NCBI GenBank assembly: GCA_905221605.1
Contig: CAJNDS010002511.1
Location: forward strand, 208,501-272,500
Direction: 5' to 3'
Source: Symbiodinium natans
Lineage: Eukaryota > Sar > Dinophyceae > Suessiales > Symbiodiniaceae
DNA: 64,000 nucleotides
Under the pieces are notes generated by a model that was not told the DNA's origin, searched no databases, and worked only from the letters and a program-made list of their open reading frames with translations. Shown one piece after another: positions 13,301 to 24,850 of this stretch (the stretch's first letter is position 1; each line of letters begins with the position of its first letter). The translations under genes were made by a program, and so were the position numbers.

Positions 13301-14585
13301 TCTGCGTCTCTTGTCTAAGCACACAGATGCGGCATTACTGATATACTTGCGTGTCACCTCCTGGAGCCCTCACCTCGCCCTCCCGACAGCCTGGCTGGGT
13401 GAGACTTCTGTGGTACACATCTAAACCGCATTGACGGCTGAGATGGAGCAACTGTACACACGGCACCGAGATTGCTTAGGAACCACGAGGCTTGGGCCTT
13501 CGCAGCTGCTTGTGGCAGCCGCTGAGCACCCAAATCCATGCCAGAACTCCAAGCATCAAGACGATTCTAGCAAGCAGCGCTCGACCGAGCAAAACCGACA
13601 CTGAGGGTCGCGGACGGAAGACGCAGCAGGGCCCGTCAACCGCCCCCCCCCACTACGCCGGGTCCTCCCGAGCGCAGCTCCGTGCTTCCAGGAAGGCGCG
13701 GAAATCCTTTGCCTCCAGCATCGCCACTTCCAAAGCGCACAGTCATGGACAGACATTTACACAGGGTCGTGGGCCCGTGTCGTACTGTACGAGCGGGCGT
13801 CCACATCTACCCAGTACACCCCCAGTAGACCGGGTCTCCCCCAGCGCAGCTCCATGCTGCTTCCAAGCATCATGTCTCCGCAGCTTCAGCGCGGCGATAC
13901 TTGCTACTGCGTAGTCAAACTAGTTTCTGCAAGCACGCCCGACATCTGCGGCTCCTGTCACTCCAAAACTCCTGCACACGTTTTGGGTGAAGCTTGGGGA
14001 CCCCAAAAGCAAATCTGGTTTCCCGCGTGGCTTCGGAAGCTTCAGGCTCAGGATGTGCAGATACACAGTGTAGGATTTTGGGAGAGCCGTTGTGTTGCAG
14101 AAGGCCTCTGCCATCTAGTACGATGCTGCCGTGGAAGCCTTCTCTGAGGCCCCTCGTCCTCGTCCTATCTCGGACGGAAGTCAAAAGACTCGATCAGCCT
14201 CAAAATCTGGAGAACCATGAATACACCTACTTTCGGAGTAAGTTTTGGGCTTGGGGATTTCGACTCTCAGGCGTTTAGGCTAGGAGGCCCCCCCCAAGAC
14301 TTCAGTCAAACGGCTCCGTACACTTGCCGAGGTCGAAGTCTGCAGCGATCAGGTGCCGTGCCATGAGCACCTCTGCCAAGGCGCGTCGATTTCGTTTGGG
14401 CAGGATTTGGGGGACACACAAGCTACTAGCTTAGGAAACCGAAAACCTTGTTTTGAACCCGAAACCCGAAACCCGAAACCTGTATCCAGACTGGGGCATT
14501 TTGCTCAAGGCACGTCGTCCAGCGGCTCAAAGATTCGGCCATCCTCTGCCGTCTCAGCCTGCGCTATCCACTCTTCTGGGTACTT
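10336..14585. other. gene-poor sequence
   Basis: No gene recognised. It contains a short CT tract near 11597-11620, a T/G homopolymer junction at 12922-12943, and scattered CCCTAAA- and CCCGAAA-like words. Confidence 0.55.
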
Positions 14586-14669
14586 GGAGGTTCATGGTAC
14601 TTATTAACCAATTTATAACTATACTTATAACCCACAGATATACTTGGGTAGTAAGTACCATGAACCTCC
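14586..14669. repeat. 84-base fold-back element with perfect 18-base arms
   Basis: The arms at 14586-14603 (GGAGGTTCATGGTACTTA) and 14652-14669 are exact reverse complements. They enclose a 48-base AT-rich spacer containing short TATACTT/TATAACC repeats. The match continues imperfectly outward (CTTGG on both sides). No family member was seen elsewhere in the window. Confidence 0.8.
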
Positions 14670-16282
14670 GCCAAGACTAAAGAGATGTCCCTGGCGTTCT
14701 TCAAGCCCCGTCACATTTCCCAGTAGCTCTTGCAAAATACCCTGTGCGCCTCGCCCACATCCCACTAGTGTTTGGAGCAAGGAAGGCCTCGAGATCCTTG
14801 CAGGCGGTGCGCATGTGCCTGCACTGTCGAAGGCTTATCTATCGTCTTCAGTTTGATGGTCTATGGATTGTGGGGGTTGAGGGCCAATCCCTTGACCCGG
14901 TGCCAAACTAGAGCTTGATCTAGCTAGTCTGTCTTGAGCTTCTGCGGATCGTCGTTCAGGTATTGCTCACGGCCATTTGCTGCCGTGTCTTTACGTAATC
15001 TAGGCCTGCCTCAAGCGACACCTGAAACTCCAAATCCCTAAACCCTCCAAGGTCTGGTTGTATGCCACCAGGCTAAGGGGGCACCGCCTACGTTGGGACG
15101 GGGGGAGGGCCTATGTAGAGTTTTCATGCTCATGACTAACCATAAAGCTAGAGTATTCGGTAGAAGAACTTCCGTGTGTGTGTGTGTGTATTTGTGTTTA
15201 TCTATGTACTTGCTGAAAGAAAGCACACGAAACAAAAACATATACACATACAGACATGTATATAGAACACCATGATGATGTTAGAAATGGCACACATAAC
15301 TCTCCGAAGGCTGGGTCCTGGCGTCTTCCAGGGGTCCTGGAAATTGTGTTGTGTTTTTGGTTGTTTTTGGTACTGTTTGTTAGGTTTGTTTGTACTCCCT
15401 TTTTGGTTCTTCAAGAGTCCATGAGAACCATTTGCTCGGCGTTCATGCCTTTGGTGGTGGCGTTTTTGCTTCTGGCGTTTGTTTTCGAGAGCGCTGTGCT
15501 GTTTTGCATCCTTACAGTATGCTGATACTGGTAGGGGAGGCCCCGAATGCTTAGAAGTCATAGTCGGACCCTGAACCAAGAAGCAGAAACACTGCGGCAT
15601 TGTGATCCATCAAGGCGGGGTGGGGAGTGGGGAGGTGGTACCCAATTTCTATCGTTTTGCCAGGCCTGGCCTCAGCGAGTCGGCTACATTCCGTGAAGGG
15701 ACGAAGCTGCTGGGGCGGGATTTTCCTGGACGTCGGCTCTTTGTCTCTGGGTTTGGACTTCTAGGATTTAGCGGTTCAGGGGTTTAGGGTGAGGATAAAC
15801 ACGACCTAAGGCTGGGCTACGCCTATAAGCCCTGAATCCTAGGTTTCGATCCTTTTTGGAACCCACACAGAGGCCGAGGTCTGCACCTGCCCTCTCATTG
15901 TGATCCCTTTTCCCTCCACCATGAAGCCCGGGCGGCCGTCGCCCAACGGCGGCTTTGAGTGATCCACGGCGTAGATCCGGATGACCTCGCGCTCGAACCT
16001 CGGGCGGAAGTTTGGGAATCTTGGGAATTTCGGTCAGGTTTTGGGCGCTTTGGGGCTCTGGACGTCTTCCTTTTGTTCAAAAAGGCACCTGCTTTCCAAA
16101 ACCCTCTTTTCGCCCACAAATACCCGGATAAACCCCTGCACACCCCAAGAAGCACGCTTTATAGACTCCAAGCTCCTCTTAAGCCCAGCCCGGCATACGT
16201 GGGTTCTGAGAGGGTTCTGAGAGGCCCAGGGCTGCCAACGACTTGAGATACACTGGGTTTCGGCATGCCAGGAAGGGAGGGC
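14670..16282. other. gene-poor sequence
   Basis: No gene recognised. A short (TG)n tract lies at 15173-15189. The open frames around 15202-15600 have no recognisable features. Confidence 0.55.
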
Positions 16283-16375
16283 TTGGGATGTTCCCCCTTA
16301 AACTAACAGTCCTGAAATAGAGATTTAGTAGGGGGTACTGTCATCCTTTTTGTAGAAGAAGGGGGAACATCCCAA
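16283..16375. mobile_element. MITE family A, copy 2
   Basis: 93-base element starting TTGGGATGTTCCCCCTT and ending GGGGGAACATCCCAA. It shares the internal block GTAGGGGGTACTGTCATCC with the corresponding block of the 33178 copy. Flanks GGGAGGGC and TCTAGGGC share their last five bases, compatible with a decayed 8-base target duplication. Confidence 0.8.
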
Positions 16376-16653
16376 TCTAGGGCCTAGGTCAGGCATGGTA
16401 ATTACAGAACGAAAGGCAACAAAAAAAACATCTTCTTTTTGAATTCGAATGTTTCCGTGCCACTTCGCCCTCGCCCTCCGCCCAGCTCTCTTGGTTGCCG
16501 CCCTCTTCTCTCCTCTCGTAGCTGCCTCGCCATATCCTCACCCTCGAAGCAGAGACGGGGCATTGAGGAGCCTCCCAGGAGGGGTACAGTAAGCTTTCTG
16601 GGGCGCTGTGGGTCCTATTGTGCAGAACGCTCAAAGCCCTTACTTGACTTCAT

Positions 16654-17370
16654 CTCTGCTCTACCCGCTCTACCCACTCTCGCCCGTCCCAACAAGCCCA
16701 CAACAACTTCGGCCTCATCCGGGAAACCTGTCCCAGGCCCGAAAACCCCTGAACCCTCAGGGTGCAGGCAAATACATACCCGGCCACAAAGTTTCATCCC
16801 AGTGGGCAGCTGCGTAGGCTGGCGCCGCGGCTTCACCTTCACGAAAGGCTTCACGAAAGGCTTCGCGAAAGGCTTCGCGAAGCCCTGGTCATAAACGCCC
16901 TGAACCCGGAACTCAAGCCTAAACCCCATCAGGTGCTGAGCGAACCTAGTGCATGGCCCTTCTTGAAGATCCCGGTTTGAAAGGCTTTGGCTTAAGATGT
17001 TCGCTGCGCCAGCCCCCCCGCCCTAACAACGTCAAAAAGCCAGAAGCCCCAAGAACCCTAAGCGCAAGAACAGAACCCTTGCATGCTGGCATGCGTAACC
17101 TCTGAAACCTTTTTGAACAACTCACAGCCTAAACCCAAACACAAACCCAACAAACCCCACAAAAGTGGGTGAGATCGAATTAAGGCTTTTGGACTTCGAG
17201 GCTTGGGGCTTTCAGGTCACGACACCACGCACGCTCGCACAGGTTTAAGGTGTCAGGGGTAGGGCTTTGCGGTGCGAGCATGGGATGGTGCAGGTGCCAC
17301 TTATCTCTCCAGCTTGGTGCTTTCGCAAGGGTTGCCAACTTGCTGGTTGTTCGTGGGGAACCCTAAACCC
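16654..17370. repeat. dispersed repeat R2, copy 1
   Basis: About 0.7 kb that realigns with 21486-22210. Shared blocks include GGCTGGCGCCGCGGCTTCAC, CATAAACGCCCTGAACCCG, GATGGTGCAGGTGCCACTT and CTTGCTGGTTGTTCGTGGGG in the same order, with indels between. There is no coding signal; the interior is rich in CCCTAAA-like words. Confidence 0.8.
16837..16882. repeat. tandem 12-mer CTTCRCGAAAGG, about 4 copies
   Basis: Four copies of CTTCACGAAAGG or CTTCGCGAAAGG inside repeat R2. The other R2 copy (21685-21708) has fewer, so the array changed in length after duplication. Confidence 0.85.
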
Positions 17371-17475
17371 TGAAGCCTCGGGGTTGAGGTCTGAGGGAAA
17401 CAACGGTTCCTTACAAAGAATTGAGGGTTTAAGGCTGTGTCTCCCCCCAAAGGCAAACCCTCTCACCCACCCCTC

Positions 17476-17499
17476 CACACACACACACACACACACACT
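17476..17499. repeat. (CA)n microsatellite
   Basis: Twelve CA units. Confidence 0.9.
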
Positions 17500-17685
17500 C
17501 AGCGCACCCGACAGCCTTGGGCTTGACCTGCCGTGGCCTGGCAGGGGGATTTCTGCTGTAAGTGTTTGTTGCCACCAAGCATGCTTGGCTTTCGGGACTA
17601 GGGACTTTGGGCTTTTGAGTTCTTTGCAAGGGCAATTGGGTCTGGGTGACGATGGTAGAGAAGCCCTTATGACCAGGCCTGGCTA

Positions 17686-17708
17686 TTACATATGCCTAGA
17701 TATATGCA

Positions 17709-17750
<42 letters not shown>

Positions 17751-17903
17751 CATATATACATATATATATATACATATATACACATATATATATATATATA
17801 GACATATATAGAAATATATACATATATAGAAAAAGCATATATCTATTGATTTATATTTATTGACATGTACACACACACATGTGTATATATATATACATAT
17901 ATA
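17686..17903. repeat. TA/CATATA microsatellite, about 220 bases
   Basis: Long TA array interrupted by CATATA and GACATATA variants, ending in a short CA/TA block. Confidence 0.95.
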
Positions 17904-18978
17904 AAGACTGAAAAGGGAAAGGAGAGCGTTGTGGCTCTCAGCCTTCGGGAAAATGGAGCCAGCTTCTGCTGGCTCCACTCTCACGGGGCCCATCGTCTCC
18001 TAGAGCTGCTGATTCTGTACCCACTTCTTCTCAGGCCAGCTTGAGGGCAGGAATAACACACAAGCTCACCACGGAAATTCAGGTCTCATGGTAGGGCCTT
18101 CTACGCACAGCCAGGGCCACCGCCAGCAGCCCCAAGGCCAGCACGACCACATGGCGCCCCTCGCCTTGCATCAAGAGGAAACTCCTCGCCCCTGTTGTCC
18201 CTCTCTTTGCCGCTGTGGGGTCTCGGGCCTCTAGAGGGCGTATAGAGGATTGGTGGTTTCGATGTGTTCTGGGTCCCAGGCTGGGGGATTTGGAGACGGT
18301 TAGAGGTCACTTAGAGCAGCGTGGTCTGGGGTGGCTGCCTCTTGCGGTTGGCGGAGGACTGGGGCTTCTGGGTGGTGAACTTACGGCATGTGAATAACTG
18401 GGCCTTTCTGGGGCTTGGGCTTGCTTGAACTTGGGCAAGGTTCCACATGTAAATGGCACAACGGCTTTTGAGGTCTTTTTGGGGCCTGCCTGTGCCCACG
18501 TCTTCGGCGGTGCTGACAAGGAAGCATGTCAGCCTCAGCCGCAAGTGCATCTGGAGGTTCCCCTCAAGCCCTGAACTCAGGGCCCGAAAGGATCCTGATA
18601 GGATCCTGTTCCCGGGGTTGCACAAGATGCAGATTTGGGACGCAGAAATTTTGAGGTTCTGAGGCTTCGGGGGGTTGGTGTCGGGGCCTGTGTTTTGGGT
18701 TCAGGGCGTAGACTTGGACAAAAACTCTTCGGAAACTCTTCCCAAAACTGCACGGAACATCTCTAATGACGATGCAAGGAGCCCTAATCCCTTCCCCCTT
18801 TTATCCGCCGCGAGGCCTCGGGCCGGAGGTGTATAGGTGGTCAGAACAGGCACCCCCCTCCAAATCCTCCCCCCTCACCCCCTTTTTCGGACCCCTTTTT
18901 TTGGCCTCAAATGGGTACCCCCCCTGGGAAACCGGGGTCCGCAAGCGGACGGTTCGCCAGGACCAGAGGCAGTTGAAG

Positions 18979-19121
18979 CCCCCCCCCACCCCCCCCCCAC
19001 CCCCCCCCACCCCCCCCCCACCCCCCCCCTCCCCTGTCCCCCCCACCCCCCCCACCCAGCCCCCCCCCCGCCCCCCCCACCCACCCCCCCCTCCCCCCCC
19101 CCCCCCTCTCCCCCCCTCCCC
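18979..19121. repeat. C-rich tract, (C)7-9 with A/T interruptions
   Basis: About 143 bases that are over 85% C, with A or T about every 8-10 bases. The other strand is an equally long G-run array with obvious G-quadruplex potential. Confidence 0.95.
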
Positions 19122-19174
19122 ATGCCGAAGAGTCAACCTAAGAACCAAGCTCAACCCTACGATCACTCCAAGCC

Positions 19175-19297
19175 GAACCCTAAACCCAAAAACCCTCAAC
19201 CCCAAAGCGTGAACCTTAGCCCTAAACTAACCCTCAACCCACCCCAAACCATAAACCATAAACCCGGAACCCTCAACCCTCAACCCTCAACCCAACC
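19175..19297. repeat. degenerate telomere-like repeat (CCCTAAA/CCCTCAA)
   Basis: A mix of CCCTAAA, CCCTCAA, CCATAAA and CCCGGAA units with no exact array. It directly follows the C-rich tract. Confidence 0.75.
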
Positions 19298-19398
19298 TTA
19301 TTGCTTGGGGTCCAGCGACTTGGGCGCTGCGGAATCACCATGCTCACGCGCGATGCGCTGCCGGGCCGAGGCGGGTCGCGTAGCGTTAAAATTAAACT

Positions 19399-19479
19399 CC
19401 CCCCTAATTATAAAACACTTTCCGGAAAATCCTGCCGAAACCGACCCCGCCTTTTAAACCCTATTCCGAATTAGGGGGG
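19399..19479. mobile_element. MITE family C, copy 1
   Basis: 81-base element with ends CCCCCCTAATT and AATTAGGGGGG. After the left end it reads ATAAAACACTTTCC, matching the second copy at 19594. No clear target duplication. Confidence 0.6.
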
Positions 19480-19593
19480 TTCAGGGCTCCCAAAACCCGC
19501 AAGCCAACCAACATCCTGAAGCTCCCTTCCCTCCCTTCCCAGCCTAGACCCTAAACCCTTTGGACCCCAAACATGACATTTGGATAAACACCT

Positions 19594-19660
19594 CCCCCTA
19601 ATAATAAAAACACATTTCGAGTTTCTATGGGGGGGGGGGGGGGCGTCTAATATTAGGGGG
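19594..19660. mobile_element. MITE family C, copy 2
   Basis: 67-base element with ends CCCCCTAATAATA and TAATATTAGGGGG (12 of 13 paired) and a long G run inside. The left half resembles the 19399 copy. Confidence 0.6.
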
Positions 19661-20137
19661 AAGGGATTAACTCTTGAGGATCTCGCAGCATTCCCAGGCC
19701 GGCAGGGCAGCTATGTCGACCGCAAAGGTTTTTCAAGACAGCGATGTTTTCACGGTGAAAGCCCACGCCAGCCTACCGTAAGCACGAGAGGTCTCCGAAA
19801 CTTCGCCGGGGCACTGGTGAGCCTGCTGCAGGAACCTGAGGAAACGGACTTTGCTTGCCTCTTACGCTGCAGGTTGTGCTTGGGATCCTTCTTTGTTAAG
19901 GGATCCGGTGATTGGAAGCAGATCCTATGAGGGGACCCGCATCCTCAATGACCCCAGTAGGGTATGGAGTCATCTTGCAGGGCTTGATGGGCATGCAAGC
20001 CTTGGGGGATCAGGATGCCTTGTTGTGCCGGGTATGCTTATGACTTATGACCGACAACATACCATGGTCCCCCCCCGGCCCGACCCCAACCCCCACCGAC
20101 AAAAAGATATTTAGAAAGACTTGGTAAGCCTGTCAGA

Positions 20138-20207
20138 GACCTTGTCGTCTAGTGGTCAGGACGTCGCGTCGTGGCCGCAACAAGCCAGGCTCGACTCTGG
20201 TGGGACA
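20138..20207 (+). pseudogene. tRNA-His(GTG)-like sequence, probably a SINE head
   Basis: The D arm pairs GTCT (20147-20150) with GGAC (20159-20162) around AGTGGTCA, matching the A box. The anticodon loop TCGTGGC has GTG at 20171-20173, like eukaryotic tRNA-His. A B-box-like GGCTCGACTCT lies at 20188-20198. A normal tRNA is unlikely: position 33 is C instead of T, one anticodon-stem pair is broken, the T stem is out of register and the acceptor stem does not pair. A purine-rich tail follows, and the sequence is absent from the paralogous repeat at 34468-35790. Both facts fit a tRNA-derived SINE or retro-pseudogene. Confidence 0.55.
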
Positions 20208-20250
20208 TTTCAGAACAGGAAGAAAGGAACAGGAAAGCAAGAGCCATGCA

Positions 20251-20299
20251 GAAAAAAGAAAGAGAGAGGGAGAGGGAGAGGGAGAGGAAGAGGAAGAGC
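20251..20299. repeat. GAGAGG purine tract
   Basis: About 50 bases of AGAGAG, then GGGAGA and GGAAGA units, followed at 20308 by a C run. It could be the tail of the inserted tRNA-like element. Confidence 0.85.
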
Positions 20300-21485
20300 C
20301 CCTCACCCCCCCCCCCCCTCCCAAAACCCTTTTTTCACTCCAAGGCTCAGCGGATCCGAACTTACTGCCTCCCCCCAAACCCTAACCGTTAACCCTAAAC
20401 GGAGGTGTGGGGGGGAAGGGGGCGGCCGTACTTGGCCCCGAACCTTTAAGAACTTCAAAAGAACTTCAACTCGTCCCCGTAACAATCCGGGTAGCGCGAT
20501 CGCGGAGCTGTCAGGCAAGGCCACAACGCCGATCATGAGTCTATGTTCAAAAAGAACAGATGCGTCAAGGTATGGTTCGGGTGGGTCTCAATGCTCACAG
20601 TCGGATTGTCCAGGCTGTTGCTTCTTCTGCTTTAAACATCCCTTCGGATCTGACTGCTCATCTTGTGAGATTTTGAGCCGCGACTCTGCACTGGGGCTGC
20701 CGGGACTGAGAAGCAGATGTCTGCTGGTGAAACGAACTAGTGCTCTGTTTAAGCAAGTATCCTCTGTCCCTCTTCTGCACGAATGCCTCGCAACTCAACT
20801 CGGAGCATTCTGCAGCATGAACTCCTCTTTCACCCAAAGGGCTACAGTGAACCCCTGACAACCCAAGCGGCGCACCCAGCTGGCTTTTGTAGCTTTAGCT
20901 TTCGGGCTCATCGGGAATGCTAAGGGCACAGCACTTCGCGCACTTTGGTCAGAGGCTCTCTTTCAAGCGATCCAAGCGATCGAGGCAGAGCTTCAAATTT
21001 GCACAGTCACGATCTAAAGGGGGGTGATCCAGTGACGGTTCGGAGGTGGAAGTCCCCCAACTGTGTCCAACTCCTTGATTCTTCTAATTCTGCCCATCTC
21101 CAAACCTTTGTTGATACACCGGGTGGGTTCACCCTGACCTCACGAATGCAACGAAGCTCAATTTCAGCTCTTCTTCCCAGCCCTTGGTCGTTTGCAATCT
21201 CAAGCCCCCAGAATTTCAAGGACTCAACGAGTCAGGGTATGTTGTGGTTGGGGAATGCGCCAGGATGTGTTTAACAGTTGTCTAACTTTGACCAATACGT
21301 CGCTCATGGCACATCTTGCTTTGGGATCTGTACATCTGCACCTGCGCATGGGTTCGACGAGAAGTGTTTTGACTTCGGGACAGGTTGATTGAAGATGCCC
21401 TTCTCAGACTGCGGCTGAAGAGTCACTTAAGAAAGCCCAGCCTGAGCGCCGCATAAAAGCCGCACTTCCACGTGCACGCCGTGGG

Positions 21486-22210
21486 ATCTGCTCTCCCCCC
21501 CCCACTCCCGCCCACCCCAACAACCCCCACAACTTGTAAAAAACCTCAGCCTCATCCAAAAACCCTGTCCCAGGCTCAAAAGCCCTGAACCTCAAAGCAC
21601 ATGCAAAAAAAAACCAGCCACACGAAGTTACGACCCAGTGACCCGGTGGGCAGCTGCGTCGGCTGGCGCCGCGGCTTCACCTTCACGAAAGGCTTCGCGA
21701 ATCGGTGAAACCCTGAATCATAAACGCCCTGAACCCGAAGCTCAACCCCGAACATCCCCAAACCCTGATCAGCGACTGCAAAAGAAACCTAAAAAATCAC
21801 CAAATTCTGAAATTCTGAAAATGTCAGTTGAAACCTTTGGCTTCAGATTTTCGCTCCCCCGCTGAAGCTGTCAAAAAACCTAGAGCCCAAAGCTCAACCC
21901 TCAAGCCCAGAACCCTTAGAACCGAGGCTTGAAACGCTGACCATCGCACAAGCTCAGCAGAAAACCCTTTTGCATGCTGGCCTGGGTAACCTCTGAAACC
22001 CTTTTTGAAACCCTTTTGCACAACTCACACCCTTAACCCAAACGCAAACCCAACAAACCCAAGAGGACCGGGAATTTGCGGGGTGGGGAGGGGGGGGGCA
22101 CGTGTGTGCGCAGTTTGGGATTGGGGATGGTGCAGGTGCCACTTTTCTCCAGGTCGTGCGTTCGCAAGGGCGGCCAACTTGCTGGTTGTTCGTGGGGAAC
22201 CCTAAGCCCT
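21486..22210. repeat. dispersed repeat R2, copy 2
   Basis: Counterpart of 16654-17370, in the same orientation. It begins about 60 bases after repeat R1 ends, so R1 and R2 are adjacent here but not at 16.6 kb or 34.5 kb. Confidence 0.8.
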
Positions 22211-22787
22211 TTTGAATACTGGGCTCCGGGCAATCTCGTCAGCTGCATGTGTGATACAAACCAGACCGGTTTGTGTATGAGCATCAGGAGTATGACGAGT
22301 AATTATGCAGAAGCAAAGACTTAGGGAGTATGCGACCTGCACAGGTGGCACAGGCGGTCACAGGACGCATCTGAGACGCGCAAACATCAGTAAATTACGT
22401 AAACCCTAGCCCTAAACCCTAAACGGGGTTGAGGTGTAGAAAGGTATGTACAACCCCCCTACAGGTGCCCCACAAAGAACCAGCAGATCAACAGCTCGCA
22501 CTCTTTGAAACGCGGCCTTCCTGCCGCAGATATAAGATGTGACCAGGCTTGTGTGGACTGAAGGATGCTAAGGGATAGACTGGTGTCACGCCATGGTCAC
22601 CGGAACGAGGCAGCACAGAAAATTCCATGAGTCCCAACACCTAGAACTCAAAACCCAAACCCTAATCGCCATGAAACCCAAGGCTTGATCACGGCTTAGA
22701 GGGTTCAGGGTGCGGATCTTAGGGTTGGGACCAGGTCGGGAACTCACTGTTCCAGGTCCAACCCTGTTCAGAAGGGCTAGGATGCAG

Positions 22788-22996
22788 GGGGATGCTGTGA
22801 ACCTTTGCCCGCACATGTGGAATACGGCCTGCACGCAGCTCTTCACCCCTGAAACCACCCTACTCACTGAGCACGAACGTGTCGAGAACGGTCGCGAACT
22901 TCTTGCGGTAATCGGTCGACAACTGAGAGCGGTGTTGGACTTCGGGTTCAATCGATATTCGGACGAACCAGACGGGTCATGCCCCCTTGGATTCTG
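22788..22996 (+). CDS. candidate exon of an unknown gene
   Basis: Open frame from an AG|GGGGAT junction to a consensus donor GTGAGT at 22997. The translation contains LTEHERVENGRELL and FGFNRYSDEPDG and looks protein-like (charged, low in simple repeats). It would start in phase 0 and end after two bases of a codon. I recognise no family. A pyrimidine-rich possible next acceptor lies near 23102 (CCTTAACAG), but no confident next exon was found. It could be chance. Confidence 0.3.
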
Positions 22997-23620
22997 GTGA
23001 GTTTTTTGGAGCTTAACTTACTTTAAGAAGGAGTTACCAGAAAATTGGGCATGCAGCGCAGCTTCTCTGTCTTCTATGGTAACTTGACTAACGTTCCTTA
23101 ACAGCAGCCCCGACTCTCGGTTTTGGGTTGGGGACCACGGCTGGGGTTTGTGAGACCCTTCTGCCGTTGACAGGATCGACTGCTGAGCTAGGACTTGCCA
23201 AGAACTGTTGAGGTCAGGTGACCCCAAAACCCATGAACTTCTCATGAACTTGCGGGCTTAGGGTTTCGGGTCTACGACGTAGGGTGCGGAGCGCGGTCTC
23301 AGGTGCCCAAAACCCGAAGCCAACAAAAATAGAAACCCACGGGCTTGGGGGCTTGGCATGCTGTGGATGTCCGAAGCCCTCACCGCACACTCCAGATTTG
23401 CGTGGCAGGCTGCCTCCTTCCAGAAGGGGTGGAACCACACTTCGGGCGCGCCTTCCAGTAGCAGGAAGGGGATGTGTAGGCTTCATCTTCGATGGCATTC
23501 GAGGCTCTGTTTCGGCTTCTAGGGGGCTTTTAAGTGGGGAGCCGTTTTTCCCAAACTAGGTCCCCTTTTGGTGGCCCTTCTCAAGGGAAGACACCTCCTA
23601 AACCCTGTTTCACCGTCCGT

Positions 23621-23682
23621 TATTAGGGATGATAGTACCCCTAACAATCCTGAGTGATATTTCTATAAGGGAAACATCCCAA
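23621..23682. mobile_element. MITE family A, truncated copy
   Basis: Only one inverted-repeat end is preserved (AAGGGAAACATCCCAA, ending at 23682), together with the internal block GGATGATAGTACCCC, which matches the reverse complement of the 16283 copy. The other end is missing. Confidence 0.65.
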
Positions 23683-24850
23683 GTTGGCTTTGTTTTGGGC
23701 GTCAATTGTGGCCTTGCAAGCACATGTGGCGTACAAACAGAGGTGTAGGCCTTCTGTTGCCCTGCGACGCCTGCTGGAAGCCTTGTCTTGGCTTTTCTCG
23801 GGTCAGGGTGGTGAGGGTCAGCAAGCAGAGGGCGCAAGGCCTGAAAACGGGCAGGCCAGAGCCGCACAACAGGAGCCAGGCAGCAGGCAGGCTGCCCCTA
23901 AACCCCAAAGTGGCCCTTTGTTCATAAACCCCGCACGACATCCAAATCCAAAACTTGATGGACAGAGGGTTTAGGAGTATGAGGCTTTCATGGTGTGTAG
24001 AGTTACAGTCGAGCCTTCTTGCTCGTTCATGCCAGCGACCTGCAGCAAGGTTCGAAAGGTGACCAGACAAGGGTGGTTTAGGGTGATTAGAATTTACGCC
24101 GAAGGGACATCAGGGCTATTTGGGCTTGGAGGCTCAGAAGCTCAGGGTTGGGGAAGGCTTCGATGGCTTTGGGTAATTTACACCGCGGAGCGTAAAGCCA
24201 GAAAAACTAGCGTCAAAGAACGTAAGCGCCGGGGTGCTAAGGCCTGTCGGACCCAGCATCCACGATACAAAGCGAACCACGCAAGGTCTCTACGACAAGA
24301 CTTGAAGGGCATGTGCCAGGAAACTTTTTATATCAAAGTATGCATACCATGCCAATGAATAGCAGCACAGGGCTCAGCCACACCTGCACAAATACTTTCG
24401 TGCAATGAACATGCACCTCATGCAATGCTCCCGGTAACCCAACCGCATACGCCATGCCACCCAGCCTGGGTCAGTGAGGTCAGCGCGATGCGCAGGGAGG
24501 GTGCGCCGATCAGCTCGATCCTCAACATTCCTTTGGGCTTGTTTCAGGCTGCCTCGAGCTCTAAGCCCTCTAAAGCCGGGAGCAAAAACACACACCAAAG
24601 CTCTTGACTACGACCGAATTTCGGGGGCCACCCGCAGGAACGGTTTCATAACTCCCCGATGGCAAGCAAGCCGGAGAGTTGAGACAGGGCAGGAAATCTA
24701 AAAGCACGAGTTTCTCATGTTTTGGTCGGCTTTGCAGAATCGCCGCGCGTTGCCTCAACGCTCATGACGATGCACGAAATCATGGTGGAGGGACAGGAAA
24801 AACAGTGGAAAGCTGCTACCTGCAGGGCGACAAAGAAAGACTTAATAAAA
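23683..24850. other. no gene recognised
   Basis: Mixed-composition sequence with short open frames only. Nothing supportable was seen. Confidence 0.5.

Larger units (their letters stand above)
19709..21425. repeat. dispersed repeat R1, copy 1 (longer)
   Basis: Realigns with 34468-35790 at high identity (blocks such as GCCGGGGCACTGGTGAGCCT, GGGCTTGATGGGCATGCAAG, AACGCCGATCATGAGTCTA). Between about 20095 and 20430 this copy carries some 300 extra bases holding a tRNA-like sequence and a GA-rich tail. The segment 21062-21190 is open in both copies on the plus strand and on the minus strand without frameshifts, so it may descend from an exon, but no protein family was recognised. Confidence 0.8.
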
